64,000 bases of DNA from Anisakis pegreffii (taxonomy: Eukaryota; Nematoda; Chromadorea; Rhabditida; Anisakidae): contig JAPYMA010001288.1 of the NCBI GenBank assembly GCA_035041965.1, positions 62,001-126,000 of the forward strand, given 5' to 3'. Shown here in pieces: positions 37,346-49,200 of the stretch. Position 1 is the stretch's first letter; each line of letters starts with the position of its first letter. Position numbers and translations under genes: made by a program. The notes under the pieces are model-generated. The model was not told the origin of the DNA. It ran no database searches and worked only from the letters and a program-made list of their open reading frames with translations.

Positions 37346-40300
37346 AGAACAGTTTATCAGGAGATCGCTTTAGTATGCATCTCGATTAAAACGATCCGAA
37401 ACAAGCGTCGAAAGTAAGCATTTTCTTTTTTTCTCCGCATTTTCTTTTTTTGGGTCAAAACTGAGAAATCGGATGAGTGATGCAACAACCAACGCTCTAA
37501 CCTTTCTGAAAGTTTATTTCAAGTCTCGCTAAATTTTGTTTTTTGAATCTGTTGTTGTTCCGTCGATATAAAGTCTATTTTTTCGTCACAATGGTGATTC
37601 ATTTCATTACGATTTTGTTTTATTGAGTTTTGGTAAGCGATTTGTTGGATAGACTGTTTTCTGATTAATTTTGAACACATTGGTTCAAAAAGAATGCGTT
37701 GAAAATGTCACACTTTTATAATTCACAAGTTGTTTTTCAGTCCCGGGATTGAAAAAGCATTCCGGGATCAAATCTCGATCTCGGGTTGAGAAAATGGTCG
37801 GGATTTTGTAAACCCTACATTAAATGCACTTGAGTCACCGAGTGAATGGCAGCCTTCTTCGACAATCTCCCTTATTTTTTGCTCCTTTTCATTTTCTGCA
37901 TCTCTTGACTCCACCATAAATTAAAAAACAGCGATAGCGAGAAGGACTGCAATTATACCAGAACATGAATTTTACTTGGTTGATGAAAAAAGACGCTTTG
38001 GAATGTGAATTTTGAGCGACTTGATGTTACTATCATTACGTTTATTATTATTCTTACTATCATAAATACTGATAATCCTAACAGCATTTTCTTTATTATT
38101 ATCGTCATTATTATTACTGCTTTCGCTATTATTATGTCACATCTCGTAAAGTCGTTCAACCGAATATAATCAGTAATTACTGAAATGCTCGAATACGATT
38201 ACACTATGAACTGTTCACTCATAAGCATACATACCACACTTATAGCACCAAATATTATGTTATGCTGCAAACTATGGACTCGCAATGCACTCAAACACAG
38301 ATAATCCCAACCAATTAGCATGAAATTTTAGGAAAGCAGAGGATTATTCACCATTCGTTCACAAGCCGTAACGGAACGTTAATGAAGGGATTCGAAATGA
38401 AAATTTGAAAATGCATCTGTTAAACGAAAGATCAAAGTTTTCCTAATTAACCAAATCACTAAAAATATCTTCTGAGCACCTAACAAATAATTCCAAACAT
38501 TGGAAAATCAGCTGATCGAATGAATGTTTTTTTGCATTTGTGTCTAAAATACAAATGTGCGTCATTTGCTGTATATAAGACTGTTAATGATGTCGTGCTT
38601 ACCAAAATTTCCGCTGAAACGCTTCAAGCATTGAAATAACAAGCACTTTGATCGGATATCATCAAGCCTACCCTCACTAGTGGATCAAGGCTCATTATGC
38701 ATTACTGTTTGAATCCCTTTTCCATCCATTCCGTTTCTCAGTATTATACGTTTATTTGTTTAGTGCAAAAATGTTTAGCGTCGAAGCAAACAACTGCAAG
38801 AATGATAAATGCTACGGATAGATTTTAGTACTGCTTATCCTATCCGAAGTGTACATAATGGATCTGGCTCAGCATCCTACTCAGATTGAGGATTATGTCC
38901 AAATTCTTGTTCAGTTTTGAAGAAAGTTTCACCACCACGTTGGTCGCATGCAAAGCACTGCACGAATTTTTGTAGATCTGTCACAATGAAGAGAACCACT
39001 TACGTATGGTCCCTGTTAATGAGGCGGATGTTCCGAAGAAGGAAATGAAAATAACGCATGACGACAGTTCGAAAATTGACGACGTTTATTATCATAGGAA
39101 CGAAATGTTTCAATATTATGATGCACCAAGCGTCAGAGCAATGCTCGATCTCATGCCATTCAAATTGTTCTTTTTCTGAACATGTCACTATTATCATTAT
39201 GAGTTAGTTGTTGGTTCATTACAAGTAATGATATCAAATATTGCGTCGTAAAAATGATAAGTTGCTATTCATATCGTTTATTCACTATAGTCTGCCTAAC
39301 AATAGTAAAATTAATTTGATAGCTACTTTATTTATCATCTCAAAAAATCATTGACATTTTACACATGATAACGTGACCCTAAATTCAATTCAAGAATACA
39401 TAAAATGAAATATTGTCGTCCAAACCGCACTGTAGATTCCCGTTTATCGTTGTTCTATCCTAAAATAGCGCAAAAATAGCATTATTATATCTGAACATGA
39501 GATAATATCATATATTTATAGCTTTTTAAAGCACCTTTCTATACTTTTTCCACTGTGGTATTGAGCTGAACCTTACTTGAGTAGTCTGATCCTAACCACA
39601 TAACTAGGAACATTCGTATCCTTCAACTTCGCTCATTCCACTATCCTGTATTGAAAATATTCTCAGATAAAAATAGCAACTTGTTTATAACAAATGATAT
39701 CATAAAGGTTTCCTGTTGAATAACGTCTGTTCGTCGTTTTATTGCATTAATTCCGTGCCAATGCGTATTTCGTTTATCATTCTTTTTGTTGCTGGCCTAT
39801 CTTTTATTATTTATAGTTAGTTGCTTTATCGTCATCGATGCAAATTCCTTTCATATCATTCTCTTTCGTTTGTATTTCTTCAATTTCCGTTCTTCTTCTT
39901 AGAACTTTCGTAATTGTTTTTTTTGCGAGGTAATTTTCAGATATCAAAATGTTTTCGCATAATCTCGATGAACCTCTGTAAGAGTTCATAATTTAATTTA
40001 TCAACGAATGAGTTATTGAAATTTATCGCTTAAATTTGTGAACGACAGCTAATTCAAGAGATAAGCGGACAATTTTTTATTATTGCTGATTCGAATAGCA
40101 TTTGTGCAGTGTAACTGAATCAACTGAAGTGATGTAATTTCGTGCTAGATTGCACAACTTCACAAACAAGCAAAAGCTGCACTTGATGATGCATTATCTT
40201 GAACTTATAATGCTTAATCAAAGAGCAGTTGTGTTTATAATTACGATCTGTTTTCAAAAGGGAACAAACCGACGTTAGCTTCCGTTATATTTGCGAGGCT

Positions 40301-41369
40301 GTGAAATGAACGGATCTAACAGAATAATGAGCTTCATTTCAAAAATATGTGTGGTGATTTCCTTTGACCATTGTTTTTACAACTTCAGACCATTCATTTT
40401 GAATGATTGGTCCTCTTTTGGACTGACTTTGTTAACGATCAAGAATGACTGGAGTATTGTTTGACGATTCATTTAGCAATACGAATAAGAAGAAACTGCT
40501 GTCATTCCATAATTTTGAAGTTGAAGTCATGTATTAGTAACATTTGGTTGCTTCACATTCAAATGTTACCAATAAAATGATTTTCGTCATTTTCCATTGC
40601 AGCTTTCACGTTCGCCATCATGCAAAGTGAGATGACGAACTTGTAATGCGGCCCCCAGGTGGTATCTTGCTCATGTTCGCCCCGAACTATTATTGTTGAA
40701 ATTGAAGAATACCAGCAATTATTGTTGAACCATTCTCAGAATTATCATAATCAGTCATGCCTGGACCACCTATGAAGAACAGAATAACAGTTCGAACAAT
40801 TAATCACTTATGGAAAATATCATCGATTTGCGAAGAGTTAGGCTCTGAATCGATTTGGTAGTGAAGACACAAAAATGCTAGACTCAATAGATACAATTTA
40901 AGTTGAGTATCAGAAAGCAAAGAAATATTTATGTGGCTTCTTTAAATCTGAATATGGACATGCGAATAAATAGCGTATGTGATTCATGTGAAATTTGAAA
41001 CCATTTGAAAATTGAAACATGTGTAATTTTCAATGAAATTATTTGAAATGCATTTGAAACCACTGAAAACAACATTTGACCTTATGAATGAAAGCGAGTT
41101 AGTTCAGTAAGAGCGATTTGCCACGATGCCGATCAGTTGTACGATTGAAATGAATGAATTCTTTATTATTTAGTGTTAGTGTGAGAGCAATTTGTGTTAT
41201 TTAGTGTTAGAGCTGAGTTGTTATCTGAGAAGCGAAAGCACTCTTAAGCATTCATTTAACCACATCCTGGTATGTTCGATGTCAAATGTTTGTTCTTATT
41301 CATATCGCATTGTTTAATCAGATGAATAATGATTTGCCAAAAAATTACGAAATGCAAAGCTAAAATTTT

Positions 41370-41552
41370 CGGAAAAGCGGAGCCGAAGCTGGATATGGAG
41401 CCGAAAATTTGAAAAATGCAGATCTGCAGCCGGAACCGAAATTCTAAAAACGTCGAATCGGGGCTGACGCGGAAATTTTAAAAACGTAAAGCCGGGACCG
41501 GAACTAGGTCAATTTTTTCGAAGTAGACTTCGCTGCTCACCACTATAAAGTA
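41370..41552 (-). repeat. GC-rich self-similar island (GAGCCGAAGC words), hAT-terminus-like
   Basis: Variants of GGAGCCGAAGCTGG, GCCGGAACCGAAATTC, CGGGGCTGACGCGGAAATT and GCCGGGACCGGAAC repeat over about 150 bases. Read on the minus strand, the right edge opens TAGTGGTGAGCAGCGAAGTC, very close to the TAGTGGTGCAAAGG terminus of the 30059 element. The opposite terminus was not found. Confidence 0.45.
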
Positions 41553-42035
41553 TTATTGCCAATAATCATATGATAATCTTTTGATGGCGGACATCTAAAA
41601 GACTTCTTCGGAAGAATAGGGTAAAGGATTACCACAAATTAAAAATATTTTGAGTGCATGCATTAGAGCTGTCTGTATGTGTCAGTATTATATTCTAGTC
41701 GGCGGAATTCACTAGCATCGCGGAAATCATCACTGCAAGCTGGTAATTTGGCTCGTCCAAAACTGTTTGGCATCTGACGTTAGACTGAATCAATCGAATT
41801 CAAGATGAACTCATTGCTGAATGTCGTTTCAAGAACGACTTGTGCAGGCTGTCTGTTGTTGCTACGACTTATAACGATAAATTGTCGAAGTCCACATTCC
41901 AAGTGATAAAGTGGCATCGTTGAAAAATTTATGAATAACAATTGAACCGTGTGGAAATCGCATCTCGTATGCGATTAATGATCAAATAAAAGCTGCGGTT
42001 TTCGTTTTTGTTGATTGGTGAAGCCAGAGATGGGA

Positions 42036-42170
42036 ACGCTGCTGAAAACAGTAGCTCCGCCATCGCTGATTGGCTGAAGAAAAAAAAAGTTTGGTTCGCT
42101 GAAAAAAAAGCGCTATCTCTATTATCGTCAATGCTATAGCGAAACGCTATTGCTGAACCGTCGATTCTCC
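42036..42170. repeat. Self-similar GCTATAGCG-type island
   Basis: It opens CAGAGATGGGAACGCTGCTG and continues with GCGCTATCTCTATTATCG, GCTATAGCGAAACGCTATTG: short inverted words around GCTAT. It matches the opening and style of the island at 13900, so both probably belong to one repeat family. No target duplication found. Confidence 0.35.
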
Positions 42171-42756
42171 AGATTCTCTATTTTCAGAAAAGTATATATG
42201 TTGTTAGGCGATTTTGTTTACTATAAGTAATATTAACAATTTTCTGAAGCCAGCTCACGTAGCGAAGTGGCTCATTCCAGTACATTGTATCTGGGTTGAT
42301 CAATGTACACAAGAGGGTAATAATGTCAGGATCACCATATTCAAGCTAACGGTGAATGCTATCCAGCACGGATTCATTTCAGTTGGTATTAGTGTGCATT
42401 TGACTTCTTCTGCGCAATAGGTCAATACTCTTCAGTTTGGTTTCATTTCAATGAGTATAACTTTGCAAATGACCTATTCTTCACTTCAGGTGAATTGATT
42501 ATATTCGTACTACGAATCCAAACTATACCCATTTGTTACTTAGTGTTTATCATTGGTTTGTTTCTCGTTGCATGCATCACAATTAGCTGCGAGCATGTTT
42601 ATTCACTCAAATTGAATTACTTCCTATTGAAATTATTCTGCCTGTTCGAGAAAGCAGTTGTTAATGTGCGGAGAGAATTGTGGCACACTGTCTTCATGCG
42701 TGCGATGACCGACGCGTGTTCTTAACAACATTAACAATAATTCGTATTCTGGAAGT

Positions 42757-42965
42757 GGCGCTTTTGCCGATGAAGAGCGTCGCTGTGCGCATGCGCTTAG
42801 ATAATCGCTTTGCCTTATATGTAAATACGCAATTGGAAGTGAAATCAAGAGTGTATGCTTAAGCTTGGACTTACGCTTAGCACAGTGATGAGGCTAATGG
42901 ATAGGCTTCGACCTATGTATGTGTAAAGCGTATGAGCACACGAGCATCTGATGGGCAAAAGTACC
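42757..42965. mobile_element. MITE copy C, 209 bp, degenerate, upstream of the kappa GST
   Basis: Third copy of the family at 26364 and 30379. The left end is GGCGCTTTTGCCGATGAAG; the right end, reverse-complemented, is GGGTACTTTTGCCCATC, and the right inner GGCGCC arm is deleted. It shares CGCATGCGCTTAGATAATCG and CACAGTGATGAGGCTAATGG with the others. The flanks CTGGAAGT (42749-42756) and CTGAGAGT (42966-42973) agree at six of eight positions. This is the oldest-looking copy. It ends 323 bases before the GSTK start codon, so it may lie in that promoter. Confidence 0.8.
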
Positions 42966-43288
42966 CTGAGAGTAAATAACTCTCTCAAATGAATAAATAA
43001 ATATGGCGTGTTTTCATCAATCGGAAGAAGCTATGTGAATATCAAGTAACATATTTATCGGATGCATTCTGAATAATGTCGATTTAATAAGAATGAAACG
43101 AAAACTTTTAACCTATCAGTCACAATAGGGTGAGCAATACGTGAGAAATTTGCATACATGATATTGAAAGTTTGAAAAGAAAGCACACTTATAATGGAAG
43201 TTAAACGAATAATGAGAATGGTTTTTCAGTTTCAACTACCTATACTGTCGTTCACAACAGATCCACTACCGCCTTTGTTTGATAGGGA

Positions 43289-45149
43289 TGGCGAAGGCAA
43301 TCGGATGCTTCAAAATAGATTTTCTCTATGACGTTATCTGCCCCTATTCATGGATTGCTTACAAGGTATGGCTGAATCATTACAATTCATGATGCTGATA
43401 ACTGCAAGATTTTATTTTCGATCCGATGACTATCCTTCTGCCGATTCTCTTAGTTATTGCACAGCCACCCATTCATCATATCACGTTATTCATTTGACCT
43501 CTAAAATACGAAGTGCATCTTCAGATGCTGCGGTTGCAGTGTGAGAGTTGGAACAGGATGGATATCTCGCTGAATTTCGTTCCAATTCGCAAGCGTAGAC
43601 TGCTGAATTCAGCTGGTGCGTTCGCGTAGACAATTCAGTAACCACGTCAGTGGTTTAATTCTCGACTTGAAATGCAAGAGATACGATCAATTTACTTACG
43701 TTGCCTTAGTCATGCAACAAATCCTTAAGAGACATCCAGTTTCAGACAATTGAATTTATCATGTGACAACAAACAAATTGTTTAAAATTGAGAAATGCGC
43801 TCTTCAGGTATCGGGTCATTATTGTCGATGTGTCCTGCGAAGAGGAATTATATTTTCAATGAGTTGAAAATCCTCAGTCATCAATATAATATTCAAATCA
43901 AATGTCCACGGGTAAACTGAATAAACTAAATAATTCGCATTAAATATGCATGTTTGTTCCACAATAACAAGCATTCACACAATCTTTCTACCGCCCAAAT
44001 AGTTGGTTGCAAAAATCAACTTATTCACTGATCATTTTTCTGCAGATTTTCAATTTATTCAATGAATCCTTCCCAAATCCAAAACTTTTTAAATGGATCA
44101 TTAGATACTCGCAGCGTTGAAAGAATACCTGATTAGATAGCTTTATCCCAAATTTCGGCATCTATTCTCGAATTAGATCACTACGGAATTGAGGTATCCA
44201 GCAACTAGAAATGTACAGATGTCTGGTGGATTTACAGGATTTAGGTGACATTATTGAGAGTAATGATGCTGTAAACGCGTTATTGTTGCTGAATTTAATA
44301 CGAAATGAGAGACCACATTTATATGAAGATGCTATGCAAGCTGTATGGGAACGTGTGTGGAGCCGAGATGAACTGAAATTACAAACTGCGCATTTATTTA
44401 AAGTAGGGAGAGTTATTTTTTTATTTGGAATCTTAAGTCGATTACCTGCATATGAATATTTTAACTGCAGATTCACCTTTGGTTGTTTCTTTTTAATGAT
44501 TATGAATAGGCATTTCATATAGATGTGTCGTGATATTGGACTAGAATTTCGAGAATGTGACGATATTATTTCTCGAATCCAAATTCAATCAAATGTTCAA
44601 AATCTGATGCAAGCAACCAAGGAAGCGGCTCTCAGTGGGGTACTGTCCGTATAACATTTATGATTTTGGTTCACAATCTCATCTTATTTCAGCGAATAAA
44701 TTTCTTATGGGTATCTAATTATGAGTGAAAATTAATGTTTAAATGATCAGAAGTGATTAAAAAAAAACTGGATTCTTATGCGATTCTTATCATTCATTTT
44801 CTTCAGGTGTTTAATACTCCATGGTTGGTGATAAGATCCACTAACGGTCAGTCGATAGGGTTCAGTGGTATCTTTTCGATTCCAGTGATTGATTTTATGT
44901 TAACAGGTATGTTTGATATACTTGGCGTTGTCTTATTTAAAGATACCATAAATCCATGATGAATTCGTTTCTCGTGCCATTCTTTTGTTTGTTAATTGCT
45001 AATTGATTGCAGATAGGTCAGATTTATTCTCAAAATGGGCCGTGCTCGATGAGCGATCAAACGCCAACAATGAGTCAAAGTTGTTTAATCAGAACTTTAA
45101 CAACAGTAGCAACAAGTTGAGTTTCACAGAAGAACCGCGAAGTTCATGA
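43289..45149 (+). CDS. Kappa-class glutathione S-transferase-like protein (DsbA fold), altered active site
   Basis: Seven exons: 43289-43366, 43525-43615, 43808-43911, 44238-44402, 44523-44639, 44807-44906, 45013-45149; phases close and give 263 residues. Kappa GSTs are thioredoxin/DsbA-fold enzymes of mitochondria and peroxisomes. Family landmarks: KIDFLYDVICPYSWIAYK at the N-terminus, ISLNFVPIRKRRLLNSAG, AKRNYIFNELKILS, DIIESNDAVNALLLLNLI, and MQAVWERVWSRDELKL (the family's WxRVWSR block), then ATKEAALSG and NTPWLVI with the cis-Pro position. The Ser that activates glutathione in mammalian GSTK1 (SPYSW) is Cys here, residue 18 (CPYSW), and the GSDR glutathione contact is FSGIF. The C-terminus is an Asn/Ser-rich extension of about 35 residues without a peroxisomal SKL-type ending. 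Identity as GSTK family is firm; catalytic activity is uncertain. HCCA isomerase-like activity is an alternative. Confidence 0.9.
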
Positions 45150-46214
45150 GATCGTTGTTGTCTTTAATTGATTTTAATGATTTGTTTGTTGGTGGATTAG
45201 TAAAGTTGTTTGTATTCATTCGATATTGCCCACTAATTGATTTTAAGTGATGATGAATTAAATTGCTTCTAACTGATGTTCGGTTTTGATGACATCAACA
45301 TTAAGGGATGTTCGGACGTTGTTTCCATCGAAAGTCTCAAGTAAAGAAGCCAACTAGAAAGTATTGCGTGTGGAGTATCCGAGCAATATCAAATTCGCTA
45401 AAAGTCAGAAATAATCTCAAGCAATAAAAGTGATAATCAATTGAAAGTAATTGAATATCGATGGGAACTTGCCGGGTATTGCCCACTAATCGATTAATTA
45501 AAGCTGATCTTGTAGGGAACAACATTAACAATCAACTAAATGTGATCTGATATTAATTACAGTAAAGTACTTTTTTCTAGCCATGAATTTCTCAATAGAC
45601 TTGAACCAATAATGCCAATTCACTCTTTCTTGTCCGTATTCGTTCACATCGAAATGATTCTTCACGGTTACGGACATGAAGATGAATGACTTCATTGATT
45701 AATGCTGAATTCGATGAATAAAGGACACTCGATATTTCGCAATTCAAAGACGAAGTAAATTAGGTACGAGTAGGCATGGAACTGGGAAGAGATACGCTGT
45801 GATGAAATATAACACATTGGCTGTACACTGCTTGTCCTTTCACTTGCAACGGCGATTATTATAAGATCATAATAATCAATTCCTTATCCACTAACAAAAA
45901 ATTCAATGCGCAATCGAATATAGAAGAGAACGCCTAGAGAAGGAAAATCAATGAAAGGTGCTATGTTGAATATGACAAATTCAAACGGCAGGTTGTCTTG
46001 CTCGGCTTATAGCCATCACTAGGCTCATAGCTCTAATCTGTTATCAGCAGCACTCAGTTTCTTGTATGTGACGAATACGTGAACGTGATGCTCTATGGTT
46101 GTATCATGTTGTCTATATCTTTACTTTTAAGGTGTTCATAAAGTGCTGAATGTGAGTGCTGATTGTGCGTTGCATCTTCCATTAATCCACACTAAGCTGT
46201 TCTTTATTGCAAGA
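45150..46214. other. Intergenic interval between the GST and the forkhead gene
   Basis: Both neighbours are on the plus strand, so this holds the GST 3' UTR and the forkhead promoter. A short inverted feature around TCGGCTTATAGCCATCAC and GGCTCATAGCTC lies near 45998-46030. No open frame with coding character. Confidence 0.5.
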
Positions 46215-49200
46215 ATGAGTCAACTTGATTCAAGTCTCAGTCAGCTAAATTGGCTTATCAACAAATCGAAACGGGTCAGTCTATCTCGATATCATTAGCT
46301 CTGTATCAATTCATAAACTGCTTGTTTTCATCGTTTGCACCCGATGTTACTTTATCAATGCTGACGGATTTGAATATTTTTCTCAAACATTTTGGTATGC
46401 ATTTTGATTGGGAGTCCTGAGGAAACATGGTAAATGAATTGTGCAATCGTTTCAACCTTTCCAGGTGTATGAACGGAGTAAATGACATTTGTGATGGTAA
46501 TGATTCATCTTGAAAATATTCCATTAGACGTTCATTTCATATCATCAATGTACCTTTGTTATACGACATTGAATGAAGAATCACTGTGACGCCTTTCTAA
46601 TTCCTATAACTTTTAACGACCATTCCAAGTTGAACAATGCAATTAAGTGAACGAATTTCTAATGAGGCAAAAAATTTCGCCGTGAATCAAAGTTGATGAA
46701 GGACTTTATATGACACACAAAATATATCGTCTGAGGGAGCAATTAACTAGTTTTCAGAACGATGACAAACCGTTTCCAAATTAAAAATGCTTTTTTTATG
46801 ATTTACTTCTTCTGAGTTTATTTGAATTCATAGTTAGCGGGATTAGAAGATTCATACTTCATCGAGTTTAAAAGAGGCCTAAAATTACGATCTGTTTATG
46901 AACTGCGCTAAATGAAGTGATCAACTACAACAAATTTTGTGGTTGATTCTATCCAAAACTTAACAAAGCATTCAGAAAAGCCATCCATTTTAAACAGTTG
47001 GATGTGAACGATTGCACTTGCATCGTAATATCTGTTTATGAGTGACCAGCTCTCACTGAGTGCTAGCTACATGATAATGTTTACAAACAATGAATTTTTC
47101 GAATAAATTCTTAAAGACGCATCGATTAAGGGACGCCACATTTTCAGGAATACGATACGGTTGAAAAGCCGAATCTTAGTTATTCACAGCTCATAAAGAT
47201 GGCCATTGAAAACAGCAAAGATAAACGATGCACGTTGAGTGAAATTTATGCTTATATAACGTCGAATTATCCATACTACCGCGCACATGCTAATCCCAGT
47301 TGGAAGGTTATTAACATTTTGCATAGTGAAGCATCATTCAACTATTGACGAGAATTTGACTCTTCTGTCATCTTCGTTCAACAGGGTCACTTTTTCCGCT
47401 CACAGATCAGTTCACTCGGATTGTGGTGTTTAACGCTCACCAGATCCGTTTCGCATAAGTGCGCTGAAAAACTGATTACAAACTTCAAGTAACCATTTGG
47501 TGGAGGCTGACGAATTTGCACACTAGCTCAGAGGTGAAGCACCCAACCAGTAATTGATAAGTTGCGGGTTCGATTCCCGTTAACGGGAGAAGTTGTCAAA
47601 CTCACAGACTCACTCGCTCCATCCTACTATGAATAGCTTTCGTTTGGTCTCTCTTGATTACTTAATGAGCGATACTTTTCAGAATTCTATCAGACATAAT
47701 CTTAGTTTGAACAAACAATTCATTCGGGAGAGTCGTGAAATCGGCGATAACGGTAAAGGATCATATTGGAGGTGTATTGTGCAGAACGAAAGCGCAAGGG
47801 CAAGACGCTGTAAGATGAACGGTGAATGTGAAGGACCACGTTTGAATCCAGCCATTCAAAAAATATTCTGTTCACAAAATCTATCGGATCATGTAACATC
47901 AGTTCAAAAAGCCAATTACAATGCATCTGCTCAACTAGAATCACCGTCCACATCGTGTGATTGTGAAAATATGAATGAACGATCTCAACAAGAAAACATC
48001 AATTTGTCAACTGATGACGATGTTTCTGATATTAATCTTTTTGAATCAATGAATCTTTCGGCCTCCTTCAAAGATCTATATGAACAACTTTTTCATGATT
48101 CAATGAAGACCAATAAAGAAAAGGTAAAGTAGTTTTCTGCTGTATTTTTAAAAATTATCATTTAGTATTGCCTTTGGAAACTCTACGGAGCATTATTCGA
48201 AAGTACTTTCATTGTTAAGAATGATGAACCAATCGTGGTAATATGACGGCTGCGCTTATTTCATTCATTTGGTGATAGTGGCTGTCGATGAATATTTTCA
48301 GATTTCATTTCCTAAAAATCTCAAGCTCAAGCTAGGAATATATGGGTAAAGATGTATTTCATTGGGAACTATCTTAAATTTCAGTTTGCTCAAATTGATT
48401 GGCTGAAATCAAGCCTAGAAACAATTGGTTTGGATTATGATGATGATGAAGAAATGGAAAATATCGATATGGAACGATTCAGAAGTGAATTTATCATTTA
48501 CCATACAACGCTATTAGAGATTGAAGTTGCCTGCAATTAAACTGAAGCAGAAGAGCACTTCAAAAGACCGCTCTTTATAAATCATGGTTTTTATCAAACA
48601 TTCCAGCGTTTCAGTTAGAACTGTTAATGTATCTCCAAGTGACCAACCTTTTGTTCACATCTTACGATTAATATCAATTCTGATGGTCACACAAAGTGCT
48701 AATCATTTCAGAATTAATAGAACCTAGCAACATTTTTGCTGAAAAAACAACTGCCCAACAATCAACAGCTATGTCACAGAAGTCAAGTGTACAAAATCAT
48801 GAGAAGCAGATCAATGGTTGGTGAACGTTTTGAGATGTCGTTAACTGAAAAAAAAAGCGATTATTTCATTTTTCTTATGTATAGCTTTCAAATAAATAGC
48901 ACCAATTGCCAGATCAATTGAAAATGTATGAGCTGGAAGGAAACTCGCCTTAACTATTAAAGACTTCTTTGCGAATACAGAAAACAATTGCAGTTCAGTA
49001 GTTCACCTCCTAAAGAATGAGTTACCTCTTAATATGATGCAAATAATTTAGGTTTATATTTGTACGATGCGAATTGTTCACTAAATGAACTCAACAAAGA
49101 TTTCTCAGTTGTTGATTGTGCATCGTTACAGGTTGTTAGTTCTATACCTTTAAAACATTTATTTTATTGACATTAATTCCGGTCGATTCAGAAAACTGAA

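Larger units (their letters stand above)
36515..37817. mobile_element. Candidate 1.3-kb hAT-like element bounded by inverted TAG...CTA islands
   Basis: The left end TAGTGTTTGCACGGGATCCC and the reverse complement of the right end TAGGGTTTACAAAATCCCG form imperfect inverted termini. Each is followed by GATCCCG/CTCGATCTCGGG-type words. The flanking octamers CATGCAAC and CATTAAAT agree at only five positions, so the target duplication is not convincing. Inside are a 170-residue ORF (36603-37115) and a second low-complexity block (37116-37345) of TTCTATTCTGTTC words. Two independent small elements close together is the alternative. Confidence 0.4.
37818..42756. other. Intergenic 4.9 kb, no supported gene
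   Basis: AT-rich sequence without long open frames or splice-bounded conserved peptides on either strand. It contains two self-similar islands (about 41370-41552 and 42036-42165), listed separately. A short GC-rich patch near 40650 (GCGGCCCCCAGGTGG) has no coding context. I see nothing else. Confidence 0.5.

Noticed and set aside
47517..47588. Functional tRNA gene in the forkhead intron
   Set aside because: Acceptor and anticodon stems do not pair although A and B boxes are intact.
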